NCBI GenBank assembly: GCA_028023455.1
Contig: JAQFVV010000321.1
Span: forward strand, 310,001-374,000
DNA from: Epiperipatus broadwayi
Taxonomy: Eukaryota > Onychophora > Udeonychophora > Euonychophora > Peripatidae
Direction of reading: 5' to 3'
DNA: 64,000 bases
In this document: positions 11,761 through 25,200 of the stretch, in pieces
How the letters are laid out: the number at the start of each line of letters is the position of its first letter
Position numbering within the stretch: the stretch's first letter is position 1
Made by a program: the position numbers and the translations under genes
Notes under the pieces: generated by a model
Told to the model about the DNA's origin: nothing
What the model saw: only the letters and a program-made list of their open reading frames with translations
Database searches by the model: none

Positions 11761-14120
11761 GGATATTAGACAATATAATTCTATGGAAGTAAGAATATTA
11801 GTATCTTTAACAATATAGTTAAATTTCTCATTTTGAACTTCAAGCATTTTGATGTAAAATGATAATTTTATTTATCATCTGTATGCACTGTAAAGTATGT
11901 TATCATTTGTCTTAATACATGTTGAAAATATTTTTACTTATTTTTTAAGAAGTTATTATAACCATTCATGTGATTCACTCTGTACACTGCAAATTTTTCA
12001 TTGTCTTCTAAATAGCTAAAAATGTCTTGACAAATTTCATTATGAAAATTATTGTTTGTTAAATTTCTGTTAAGAAAAATTATTTATATTAATATATGTA
12101 GGATCTGTTTGTTTGAAATTATTAATGCAAGTGGTTTGAATGCTATTTGATTGTTTGTTTTAATTTGTCAGAAAAATCACAAGTTTCTAATCTTATTTAA
12201 ATGTTACTCATCCAATTATTAAGTTTTTTTTCTTCTAGAAAATTAGCACATTCCAGTTTTATTTCATTGCAGGTTATTCATTTGGTATCTTTTTTTGTAG
12301 TTAACTACTTTTTTAAATAATTCATTTAGTAGTAAATCAGAACAAAGCATCATGATATTGCAGGATTATATTATCAATATTCCCATTTCAGATCCATCTC
12401 TGAAAAATAACAAATCAATCGATATCTTATAATAAAAACAAACACATCCACCTTTTCTTTAGTTTTTTCAACCAGTAGTTCTGATTGTTCATTCTTTTTA
12501 GTGCACTATAGCTGTGTGTCATTAGTATCCTCATCTTAGTTTTTAATTCAATTAGTTGTCAGTGAATTCTAACATAATAGTTGATATGATGTCACCAAAA
12601 CCGCCTACATTATCCAGTGGTTTTTTGTGTCCTTTCAAAAATAAAATCAATTACGAGTCTTCTTATTGTTTAAATTTTATTAGTATTATAATTGTTTTTT
12701 TTTTTTTCCATTTCTTTCTGCTTCATTATCTATTTCCAGTGGATTGTGCTTCTTGGGAAAAGAAAAAAAAACAATCGTTACTTCTTATTTATTTTAATTT
12801 TATTAGTATTATAGTTTTTTTTGCACCTTTTTCTGTTTCATTATCTAACTCATTTTTTTAAAGTATTTAGGAGTAAACTAAAGCATCAGAAGATTGAGAT
12901 TTCACTTTTTTTTTTAACTTCATAAACATATTGTAACATGAGTTTCTTTTTGTACATAAACATGTTTTATCCCACAAAATCTTGTCTAAATCTACTTTTT
13001 TGAACAAGCACCCTATCATTTTGGCCACTGTTTTTTTTTAATCATATCCATTTTGTTTAAAAAAGTCATCTTCATTTCTTTCTAATTAATTTATTAATCT
13101 GTTTATCTATAACTTTATCATTTTTTAATTATTTTATTATTCTTCTAAAGTGTGCTTCCTATTGATAAATATTACTAAACTAACTATAGTCCTGTAATTT
13201 CATCAGTATTTTGTCTTTTCCATTTAGAGAATTGACTTGATAGGTTCACAAATGCCTTTGTATTATTTTTTTTTGGGGGGGGGGGTTATTTAAGGAGTAG
13301 CCTATTGTTTAGCATTCTTAAATATCTAATTTCTTAATCTGCTTACCTAGAAATGATTCCTGTTTTTAAGGTCATCAATATACAATCCTAAGGAAATCAT
13401 TGGTTACTAGATGCTAGTATTGCTTCCTATAACAAGTTTCTGACTAATTTATGACTGCTTTCACTAAATAGTCATTTGAACAAAAAACTATGCAGAAATG
13501 TTACAGATGAAATAATTCACACTGTCATTGGTAATCTTTTCTAGAACCTTAACAAAATTGAAGTTTAAGTTCTAGACTTTCACATAAATTTGCATATAAT
13601 AAATTAATTATTCTAATCATCCCAGCCGTACAGAACACTTCACATTAATACCTGAAAATTATATATTTTATATAAGAATGGAATGAAATGATTAATCAAC
13701 AAGATTTCACAATTTAAAGAAAACATGAAAGTAATATGATATGAATAACAATAGATGTATTTACCCAAAATAATAATACTCTTATAGTTCTTGACATTTT
13801 TTTCTTCAGCTTATGTAATACTGATTGGATATATTTTTTTATTTATGGTATATATTGTGTATCAAGTCTTTATTTTATTTTCAAAAGTTTCAGACAAATA
13901 TTTAATTGCAATGTTCAAATTTTTATTGCAATAGATTTTTAAAATGTTGCTCCCCATTATGATGATGATGGCATAAATTCTTTAGAAAATACTTAGTTTA
14001 TAATTTTTGCATGCTATGAATTTATTTCAACTATAAAACAACATTAAGTTTTAAAAATAATAATGGAAATAATATACAGGTCCTTGACTTAAGTAGTTTG
14101 CATTGCCAAATCCATATTAT
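11761..14120. other. No gene; T-rich DNA with a duplication
   Basis: Contains a two-copy duplication at 12.66-12.86 kb and a G-run near 13.28 kb. I saw no frame I could assign on either strand. Confidence 0.4.
12663..12858. repeat. Two-copy tandem duplication, about 121-bp period
   Basis: Both copies share ATTTTATTAGTATTATA, a T-run, and TTCATTATCTA, starting near 12.66 and 12.79 kb. They flank a short GC-richer spacer. Confidence 0.7.
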
Positions 14121-14124
14121 ATTA

Positions 14125-14340
14125 AATCATCTATACTCTTTATTATTGTTTTACAATGTTTTTATTCCAAACCCCTATATGACAGTTTCAATTACCCCAG
14201 AAATCTTCTTCAGAACTTCTATTTATAATTCCAACCCTTATAAATAGAAGTTCTGAAGAAGATTGCTGGGGCAATCAAAACTGTCATATAGGAGGTTGGA
14301 ATAAAAACATTGTAAAACAGTAATAAAGAGATAGATGATT
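14125..14340. mobile_element. Foldback repeat, ~100-bp arms, ribozyme-like core in each arm
   Basis: Arms 14125-14226 and 14240-14340 are near-perfect inverted copies around a 13-base loop. Each arm carries, in the direction facing away from the loop, CTGAAGA followed by a short stem-loop and (G/A)AAAC: + strand 14253-14281 has stem GATTGC/GCAATC with loop TGGG, and the - strand copy at 14213-14185 keeps GAAAC. This arrangement resembles the hammerhead motifs of Penelope-like termini. Confidence 0.75.
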
Positions 14341-14749
14341 CTATTATATAGTTTCAAGTTTTGCTATTTGATTTTTTTAAAATAGGATGCAAATACAAAT
14401 GTTTATTGAGTTTGATTTGACTTACTGTAAGAAAGTTTGCTTGAAATCATTTGTTCCTATTTTATAAAGTACTTTCTATAATGAGACAACTTTAATTGCA
14501 GATAAATATTTAATCAGATTTTGAAAATGCCATTAAATTCAACTGGAGTTTGAGAAAATCAGTACAATCCAAATTTTTACCCTTGTTTCCATTTAATTAT
14601 ATCTATTGCTAAATATTTCATATGCAGATGAAAGTTATAATATAACTCGGGCACAATAGTAAATATCAATTTTACCACTGCCAACATAACTGACTCAAAC
14701 CACTAAAATATCACACGATTACTATTTCTTATGCTTACACAATCTGTTG

Positions 14750-14956
14750 AAACACTAGCAATTCTCTCCATACAATATACCACCCAGTGCAAGCCGTAAT
14801 AATCAATGGATGCTAGAAGATTTGTATATCAAAATTATTATGTATTAAGATAAGTAGGCACTAGAGAGGATTTTGATGCACAAACCTTTTATCGTCTATT
14901 GATTTCTGTGGCTTGTACTGGGTGGCAAACTACATGGAGATAGTTGTTACTGTTAT
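14750..14956. repeat. Foldback repeat, family 'ATCAATGGATGC'
   Basis: Arms 14750-14829 and 14874-14956 pair, with moderate mismatch. The left arm includes CCCAGTGCAAGCC and AATCAATGGATGC. Related sequence occurs at 55.73-55.88 and 59.69-59.88 kb. Confidence 0.7.
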
Positions 14957-16048
14957 ATATAACTTACATACAATTTCACATTACATTTTCTAAACCAAAC
15001 TCTTAATTTACTGATGTGTATTTTCATATGATTCATCATAGTCGTGTCTACCAAATAAAAATATTTTAAAACATAGATATAAAAAATTGCACTGTAATAT
15101 TTCAAATGCCAGTGAGTTAGAAGTAATATGTTGACAATAATCAGAATCATTTCCAATTAGATCACCATATAAGATGTTGATCTCATAATGCATTTTTTAT
15201 TATATTTGTTTCAAAAGTGACTGGAAAAAATATCACTCAAGATTATTTGTAATAAAGAATTATTAACACAATAATAATTCAGAATGCTTCAGCTGCTATT
15301 ATGAAATAATGAGATTGCTCTACATTATTTGATGCAATGATTAGAATGATGGTCTCTAGAGCTCAAGGTCCGTGGACTGCCACTTCAAATGTGTGAATTT
15401 CTTATTAACATTGAAGCAATAATCCATATGATTATTATAAACAAGATAGATACAGTTTTCCATTTTATGTAGTTTGCCATCACTTTTTTATAAACATTTC
15501 CTTATCATAAAACAGCTTTATGATGAATAAATCCAATCTTTACAAAATAAAGTGGATATATTGTTTCTTCCAATAATATCCAATTACATTAAGCAGTTTA
15601 GTATATAGAAGAGTGCTGGGCTGCAGAGTTCCTGAATTGAAGCTCAACTTGCCATTTATTCTTGCATAACCATTCGATTATTTTCTTTTAACATCTCATT
15701 TAAATACTAAGAAGAACTTGTTTATCGCAAATAAACTGTTTAATCATACAAATTTTTCTGTCTTCATAAAACTTTTATAATCATCTTTGCATGCAAACTA
15801 CAGTGTTTTAAAAATTCATCAAAATAATCCATTTGCTTTCCTAACAATCTTTTTAAAATCATTAAAGAATTCATTTCCCGCTTTTTTTTTTAAAGATAAT
15901 TTTCATAATTTCAATAGCATTTTATCCCACACTGTTCTGCATTCATGTCTAATTATTACATTTATATAATTTTAGAGTTAGTCATTGATTTTTATTTTTT
16001 AGCTATTGTTAAATTATTTGCTTTTGACTAGGTATTGTTTTTTATTAG
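14957..16048. other. No gene found upstream of COA8 exon 2
   Basis: AT-rich DNA. COA8 exon 1 is not recognisable here or anywhere to the left; its expected content is poorly conserved, so it may still be hidden or may lie before the window. Confidence 0.4.
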
Positions 16049-16249
16049 ATTATATCTCCTAATTTGCCTCCTAAACGTATGCAGTATGATTGGGTAGGTC
16101 CTGCTCATCCTGTTTCTAACTTATGCTTGACAAAGTTTTACATACCTCCAGATGAAAGTAATGCTGAAAAGAACTTTAGAATTAAACGTGAAAATCTTCA
16201 AGCTTGGAATCAGAAATTTTGGGAAGAGCACAATAGCAGCTTCCAAAAT
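16049..16249 (+). CDS. COA8: COA8 exon 2
   Basis: The exon has 67 codons with no stop. It starts at ATT after the acceptor ...TTTTTTATTAG (AG 16047-16048); the in-frame TAG is in the intron, so the reading frame cannot extend left. It ends at AAT before the donor GTAAGC (16250), phase 0. The residues read IISPNLPPKRMQYDWVGP at the start and QAWNQKFWEEHNSSFQN at the end. An ATG at 16079 is internal and should not be taken as the start. Confidence 0.87.
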
Positions 16250-19200
16250 GTAAGCTTAATTTAAAATTAATATTTATAAGGATTAAATTAATTTGATATA
16301 TATAAATATATAATTAAACAAGTAGCAGCTTTGCAAATATATGAAATAAGTTGTAGTGAGATCTATCCTTCAAAGTTTTGTCTGCAATATTTTATTTATC
16401 AGAGAACATGTAATTTGGGCCAGCTTTCCATTATCAATTGCCTCAAACTTTAACACCATATGGATTGTGTTGATAGTATTTAATTGTGAATGAAATTATT
16501 TTGGCGAAGAGATTATTCATCTTTAAGGGCTGATGACAAGAATGGTTGAACCGAAATGCATGTACTATGAAGATAAGTTCGATTTTTTCATCATATAAAT
16601 GAATAAAATAAATTATTGTAGATAGTATTTTGAAGATTTGATATAGCTGCAGTTTATTTAATATGTATATATTGTAACTGTCAAACTTTCACAACTTACA
16701 TGCCAATCACTGAGGGCAGTTCACATGTGCATTCTACATTCTGACATAGAATACCAACTTTTTCTTTTACAGCCTGCTAAGGTCAGGAAGAAAACAAGAG
16801 ACTTAACTATTTACCTAAGTTATTGATTGCAAATAAAGATTACAAACTGCCAAAAATAATGAAACAATACTATTTATTCATGTTTATACAACACAAAACA
16901 CACACTAGCATGACTTTAGTTAATTAATTTATAAATTCCCATTCAATAAATTTAATTTTAATTATGCACAGATATAGTATACAGTGGTATAAAGGTTTAA
17001 AGTAATTGATACTATTAATATAGAATACTATTAACATTAATTGTTTAAATGGATTCTGATTTACTGCATAGACACCTAATTGCTTTCTCCTCTCATATGT
17101 GCTGTAGATAGGCTAACTGATACATTAAGCTTATAATTTAAGACTGATCTTACTACTCGACTGTTGTGATCAATTACAGATTATGATATTAGTATGAAAT
17201 AAGTAATAAGATATAATTGTAAAATGTAGATCCAAATCTGTATTACAATAGTTATATAAGAATGCATACTTGGAGAGATTATATGCCTACAGTAGGAATT
17301 AAACTTCTATAGCATATATAGAATAAAGTGATTGGCAGTCACATATGTATCACTATATGATTTGTAGGAAAGTAAAATGGATCGCATATGGTAGGAATTG
17401 ATTATCTACTGCACATTACTGTTTAAACAAAATAGGATAATGATTGCAAGGAATCAGCAATCACAAATGATGTTGTTACAATCATCAAATACTAACACAT
17501 TATATAAGAATGAGAATCAGATGTAACTTAATTCGAATCGACAAATACCAGTCATACATTCTTATCAATAATAATTCAAATGCAAGACTAGTTAGTTAAA
17601 ACTTATATCTTAATACAGCCCCAATCTAGTTTGTCTATGCAGCAGACTTGCCTGCCATTCATAACTTTAAAATTTTACTGATTTTACATATTATTATAAA
17701 CTATATAAAGTGTAAATAATCATTTAACTAATATATACCTTTTAATAGCATGGCAAGAGATTGAGATTACAAGCTAATTGCCTTTTCATAAACTTACTTT
17801 ATTACCATTAGCGTCGACTAAATTGTGGCGTAATTTTTAAATAGAACAAATTACATTCTCTTGCCATACTTGCTGATAAACAGATTAAATAAATAACCAT
17901 TAATATATTTCATTAAATCAGAGACAATAATTAAGTAAATATGAATTTAAAGTTTATACTTTCAAAAGTTCAGATTCAGTCTTTAGGTAGTGACAAAGTT
18001 GATTCTTAAAACCATATCTATGGTAGAAGAAGATTTAAGTCACTATTTCACATTTGTTTTGGATGAATAGATACTAATTAGGTCATGGTTTGGTGGCTGG
18101 TTCTTCCTGTAGCTCTTGGACATCAGACTTTTCCTCTACTAAGGTGGATACATGGCAGACATACATTTGGATAGTTCTTCACTAGCAGACAGCTTTTCTT
18201 TCAGGACTCAGCAATGGGTTATCAGCTTGCCCTCTGCCAGCTTGACAGAGCAAAGCAGATAATGGCTTTTCTACTCTTGCATGGTAGACTTTCTGGAACT
18301 ATCAAATAAGAATTAATTAAAGCAGGATAACAATAATAGCAGAGTCATAATCACTGGCAGGATCAAGATAGAATAATAGAAAAGACTGACAAATGCAGAA
18401 TAAATCAACATAAATTTCATCGCAGTTTATATGGTGTGGAGTTATCTGTAAAATTTGGATCTATCTCTTGTCGTTGGGATCCTTTGATCTATTGGGGATA
18501 GAAACTCCATTACTTTCGCTGAGGTCTGAGTTTATTTGTCCAGTACCCTATTAGCAAGTTCATATTTTTGAACCGGAATAATAGTCTCTTTAATTAAATT
18601 ATTTTAATTACTTATCCCCTAAAATTTTGTCCTAGTAATCTGTTTACAAGCATTTTAATTACTTTTTCTAGAATGTCATTTCCACCGTTTTTATTGTTAA
18701 ACGAAAACACCATTTTTTCTTTTAAACTAATTTTAAGTTAAATTTAGCATCAATTATCTTTTTACATTTCAAGAATATATTTTGTATTCAACACAAAGTA
18801 ATTTTATAATTAATTATACTGTATGCATTTATAATAGATCTTTAATTTTTATTTATAAAAATGTATTAAAACTTCTACTTTTAAATTTTGTTTATACTTT
18901 TTAACATGCGATCATGAAGTGTATATATATATATATATAGCTTCAACATGTGCACATCTGAATAATGTAAAACCTCATTAAATTATGCAGTTTTAACAGT
19001 GGCAATTTACAAATGATAATGATCAAATGTTATTAAAATGCTCTATTTCTTAATTATCCCCACTTGTCTTCAGATGGACAGCTTATCAATAAATTTTACA
19101 GTGTAAATCATTGACTTTGCTTTTTTTAAAAACATATTAAAGAAATCTAAAAATTTATATTGAAAATGCTATAGATTTTGTTAATATCACTCAAAATTTT

Positions 19201-22200
19201 TTTTATTGTATTTTCCTAAGGACTTCAATAGATTATGCTATGATAGCCATATTAACTTATTTAAGAAATTATGTAAGTTAATTTTTTAAAATGAAATCTT
19301 AGCCAAAAATAAAATAAGTTCAATTCTTCCAAGTCGAAACAGAATTTTGATGAGGTATAAAAATATTTTAGAAATTAGATGGAGTAAGAAATGATGCAGA
19401 TCAGACAGCTGTAAAAAATTGATGCAAAGTGCTGCAAGGTGATTGGAGGTTTCTTGCACAATTCTGCTTAAAAAGTTTCACCTTTAGGTTTATAATTTCT
19501 GCAAGCTATAGAAACTAATGATAAGACACACCATTTCATCTTTGTTTTACATATTGAAGCACAAGGGATTTGAACTCAGACTTTCAAGCTTCCTACTGCT
19601 ATCCACTCCATCTTATAATAACCAACACCCATGACAACATAGATGTGAAAAAAATAAATGATATCCAATATACATATTTCAGGATGAACAAGCAAGTCCA
19701 GATCATTATTTCCCACATGTATATATAATCAGTGCTCAGTTTATATTAAAATAGCAAATCTTCAAACTTTAATGGATAGACTTCAATCTTCTCCACTCTC
19801 CAATTTTTCAGCCATCCATTGATGATGGAACACTCAAAATGCCAATCTTATTAACATACCCATGATGACTTTAAGTCACTGACCCCTCACATATAGGACC
19901 TTAATATGTTTATTTAAATACATAGAAGAGGATGGGCAGAATACAGGCTTAATATGTAATATTTAAATGTAAGTTTATTGTCTACACTGAACATAATGTA
20001 ATTAAAAGGGATTTGTGAACTCAGACTTTGGGATATTCTGACCATCCCTCTTCTATTTATTTAAATGGACATATTAGGGTCCTACATGTGAGGGGTCAGA
20101 GTGATGAAAGTCAACATGGGTATGATAAGATTGGCATTAACAAGCACTTTGAGTGTTCCATCATCAGATTTTCAATAATATGGATAGCCGAAGAGTTCAA
20201 GAAGATTGAAACCTGTCCATTAAAGTTTGACAATTTGCTATCTTAATATAAACTGAGCATTGATTATATATATGTGTGGGAGATGATGATCTGGACCAAC
20301 TGACGAGTGCTGGTTCAGCATGAAATATGTATATTGGAGATCATTTATCTTTTTCACATGTATGTGGTCATGGGTGTTAGTTATATAAGATGGAGTGGAT
20401 CACTGTAGGGAGCTTGAAAGTCTGAATTCAAATCTCTTCTAATTACATTAAGTTCAGTACAGACAATATACTTGTATTTAAATATTATATATTGAAGTAT
20501 AATAACAGCATGATAACTTTGGAACCTTTTTTACCAAAATCCAAATCATATAAAATTTGAGCACTTAAGTGAATCTAAATATATTTGAGCACTTGAATGA
20601 ATCTAAATATAATTATATGACTGATTGAACTAACTTTTTTTCTTTAGTTTATTTTGGTCCATGATGTAATAACCCATACTATTTTAAATTCATTTAACAT
20701 GTTGAAATATATTTGATAGTATAAAAATTGTGAGTAGTTTTAACTAAATTTAAATATAATTGTATAGTCAGTTGCTCAAAAGATTGTGTGATATTTGACA
20801 TCCAAATGATTCCAATTCTCATTTAATTGATCAAACATATTGTTCTTATTTAACTCAGATGAGAATCGGTCTAAGAACTTTTATCTCTGAGTCGGGCTTT
20901 TTATTGCAGTGCTAAACTGTGCAGGATAGTATAAAATATTCTGTATTTAACAAGCAATGCCAATTCAACTTTGCAAGTATATTTATGTAAATAATTTATT
21001 GCTTGGGAATTCATAAGAAATTTGAGCATTGGAAATGACAGAAAGGTTGTGATCCATGGATCCTGTACTCCAGAATCTCGCATTCTACCACTGTACCAAA
21101 CAATACAAGCCATTATTTTTATTAACTTTGGGATATTATTTTTACTAAGAAGTATTAAAGAGATCAATAAGAAAAAAATGGCTCTTTATTGATTCTGATA
21201 TCAATAATACTATTTACAAAGTAAAAGCTATCTTTTATTTTTCTCACTTTACTAATGAAGGACTAAGAATTTAAAAAGTGGACATAGTTTTCATTGTACA
21301 AACCAAACTTTAATATATATATAAAGTGCCAATTTAATCTTTACAATGAATACAATACCAGAAAGTCTTTTTTCCCCTAAAAAACTTACAACTAATAATT
21401 TATTCATTAAGCTTCTTTACTTTGCAGAATATCTTTCATGAAGGAAATTATATCAATCTTATAATTTGACATATTCTTAGTTATTAGCTCATTTTTATTT
21501 TAGTTTTTAACTATATGTATAGGTATGTATATGTTATAATAAAAGTGATAATCCGATGACAGTAAAGATGAGAAATTTAATAAAATTTATCAAACTCACC
21601 AAGATGATTAGTAATTATGCATAAATTCTCAAAGGAAGTTGGTAAATTTAATAAATATTGCTAAATATATTATTTTTGAAGTGATGTTGCATAGTTTCGA
21701 AAATATAATTCATAAATTTAATAAACATCATAAAATTTCATACTTTTTATTGTTTAATAAAATAACTTATACATTTAAAAATTTTTTAATGAAATAAATC
21801 AAAAATACATTTTTGTTCCATGAATATTAGTGATTTAATGAATGTAAGAAAACCAATAAAAATGTGTTTCAATTTAATATTAGAATTATGTATAAAAAAT
21901 TTGTTGGGGGGGGGGGGCTTGATAATTTTTATACCTTGTTCACATATGGCAAACTATCATGGCATTTTGAGTTATGTAATTTTTGATTTCTTTTGTGTTT
22001 GGCTGATTTATACTTTCCTTTACCTGAGTACCCTTGGTATCCCTGAACTCCTGAAATTTGTGTTTTTCTTGTGCACTCCCTAAGAGACAAAGTGATATTT
22101 GATGAATTTTCTACTGTAAGAAATTGTTTATCAAATAGCAGAAACTGATTTCTGGTATACTATTGTGAAAGACATCCTTTGTTTCCAAATGATAGTGCTT

Positions 22201-25200
22201 ACCATTTTTAGTAGCTAATATATTTTGTGGATAATCTTTTGCTCTATCCACATCTGGTATTTTTAATTTCCCTATATCTCTTAGTTTGGCTACAGGAAAC
22301 TTCATCTTTGATATTTTATTGCATTTTCTTGGCCTGAGTTTTTAAACCTGCCTTTGTGTTTGCTTGTTTCTTCTCAACTTTTTCCTTTTTGTTCTTGATT
22401 GTAGAATGACTGATCATTTCCAATCTAGACTGTACTTTAGTTTACAAATTAGGGATAATAACATCAGATTGGTTATTCTTTTTCAATATTTTTTTCTGAA
22501 ATATTTTCATTGGATCACAGAATATATCGATAGTAATATTAGCTATTTGTAATAACAAGTATTATCACTTGTGAACAAAGGAGGGATGTGCCTTTTGCAA
22601 TTGTTCATCAGAAATTAGTTTGTGCTATCTGGTGAACAATTTCTTTCTTAGAGAATGTATTGAATTGTCTCTTAGGGAATGCACCCCCCATCAATTTCAT
22701 GAGATCAGGAGTATCAAAGGTCTTCATATAAAGGAAAGTGTAATTCAATCAAATACAAGTAAAATGATACACTAATTATAAAAATTGTTAACAAATTTAA
22801 AAATGTAAATTAATATTTTTCATGATATTTATCAAATTTATAAACTATATTTTAAAAATTATGCAAAAATTACTTTTAAATGCCAGTAAATGTTGAAAAA
22901 TTCTGACATATTTATCAAATTTACTAACTTCATTAGAAATTACATGAAGTCAACAGCAAAAGTGAGAAATATAATGAAATTTATCAAACTCGCCAAGATG
23001 ATAGCTAACTATATATAATAATGGTGTTGCACATAATAATTGGTGATTATGCATAATCACCTGATTATTCACTTTTACCATAGACATATATATTGTGCCC
23101 TTTTATATGGGTCACCATTTAAGTTTTGTGCTAATCTAGTAGAAAATTTTAAATTTAAGAAGTATTTTAAATGTGTGATGTTGACTTTGCTTGTGGTAAT
23201 GTTACCATAAGTTTAATTAAAGCAATCTATGAGTATTTGATATGTGAATTGTGTTGATATTGAGAAGATATTTAAAAATGATGATGATTATGATGTAATA
23301 CTGCATTAATAAATTTAATAACAAATGTTTGAAGCTAAAGTATTTAAAAGACAAGTTAAAATTAGACAAAGATATTTATTTAATTTAAAATATATGTTAA
23401 AAGTGAATAGAAATATTTTAAATTATAAGTACTCAAATTGAGATTAATATTTGATTTTAATCATATCAAATAATTATTTTAAAATCTGATGTAATATCTT
23501 ATTTATTTTTAAAAAATAAATATTTATTTTAAAAAAGCAATTGTTAAGTTATTTTTAGATTATGGGAAGCGTTTCTTGTATTGTAAAGACAGATGTTAAT
23601 TAGAGATACACACACACATGCTTGGAAGCTTTCTCATAAAGTTGCAAAAACTATTTTAAAATTATGTTGTGAAATTTATAAATAATACGTGAGTTATCAC
23701 GAGATAAAAATAAAGATATTAATGTAAAATATTAAATCTGATTTTTAAAAATATTGTCTTAAAAATATAACGTATTTAAAAAGATTTAGTTTATTTTAAA
23801 TGATCTTATAAAAGTTAAGATTTAAATCAAGTGAGAAAGAATATTTTAAAAAATGTTTGATAGATTTGAATAAACGATAAAGATTATTTTTAAAAAATGT
23901 AATAATATTAAATATTAAATAAGTCATTATTTTATTTTTAATAGTGTGTTAGTAAATATGTAAATAAGCTAGAAAGTTTGATTGTTTAAATGTACCAATC
24001 AGATAAGGAGTTTCTGCTAGTATAAAAGCTGGATTCAATTGTTGAGGGGGGCTCTCTGTAATTAAATTTCTAAGTTAATCGTGCTATTGAGAAAATAGCT
24101 AAGTAAATTTAAAAACGCTCTTAAAATCAGTGTTAAAATCATAAGAGTGTTATTGTATATAATTTTATAATTTTTTAAATGATAAGTATGCAGTAGAAAC
24201 TTAATAATTCCCTATTGGTCTTCTCAATATCGAAACTCAATTTACGTACGAATAATCATGGAAACATCACGTATCGTAGAAATATATCAGAAACTTTATG
24301 CTAGAAAAATAACAGACGCTGGATTAGTACATAAAACCATGAGATGGAGAAAAGTAGTATTTTGGACTATAAATAGTATTAAAAAGTTTAAATTACTATT
24401 GTCTATTATAGATAGATATTTAAAAGAAATATGAATATTTCTATAGAAAGAAAGTATTTTTGCAGATTTTTAAAAAATAAAATGTATATCTTAAGTAAAG
24501 ATATAAGAAGTAGTAATTTTAATAAATACATGCCTTGTTAAGTCTTTGTGCTTAAAAGACTAAATATTGACGATTTGAAAAGGCAAATAGATTATAAATA
24601 TGATTATTTAAAATCGTAATATAATAAAATTATTATATTGAAGTAATCTAAAACGCTGGACGTTATAGATGGAAAAATAGATTCTTACCTAGATATATTG
24701 TTTTGAAAAATGCGCAAGTAATACATGGATGTCCAAATCAAGTCAAACTAAGTCAAGCAAGCCAAGTTGATTAAAATAATTCAATGTAAAATAATTTATA
24801 AACTATAAATTAATTTAGAAATAATAATTTTAAATAATAATCTATGAAGAACTGGATCCAGAAAGAACTTATAAACTATTTTTTTTAATTTTATTTTGTT
24901 TTCTTGTGGGAACTTATTATTTTTAAAAAAAGAACGTTACCATTTTTTTATATAAACTTTCAAGAAACACGTGATACAACGGAACAGGAAATAGTGTTCT
25001 ATTGACTTTATACGTAGGATATTTGTTAGAACTTTTATGGTAGAACAAAAGTCGTCGCTGGAATACGTAATATAATCTTTTATTTTATTTATTTAACATA
25101 AAATTTAAAATATTATTAAACTATTAAAAGTAGGTTAGGTACATTTATTAAATAATAACTTAAAAATAATATAATAATTAATTACATAAATTTATTTTTA

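Noticed and set aside
12000-12480. Minus-strand translation looked vaguely like a hAT transposase
   Set aside because: No stretch without stops is long enough and no motif could be matched.
12556-12861. 101-codon + strand frame
   Set aside because: It is generated by the T-rich tandem duplication at 12.66-12.86 kb and is mostly F, I and S runs.
16079-16249. ATG at 16079 as the COA8 start
   Set aside because: Family similarity and an upstream acceptor show it is internal; the protein would lack any presequence.
17750-17870. Short inverted words GGCAAGAGA / TCTCTTGCC suggesting a small foldback
   Set aside because: The pairing does not extend beyond about 15 bases and could be chance.
20000-20250. 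72-codon frame in the right arm of the large inverted repeat
   Set aside because: It lies inside a terminal repeat shared with the Penelope-like element and has no similarity to a protein.
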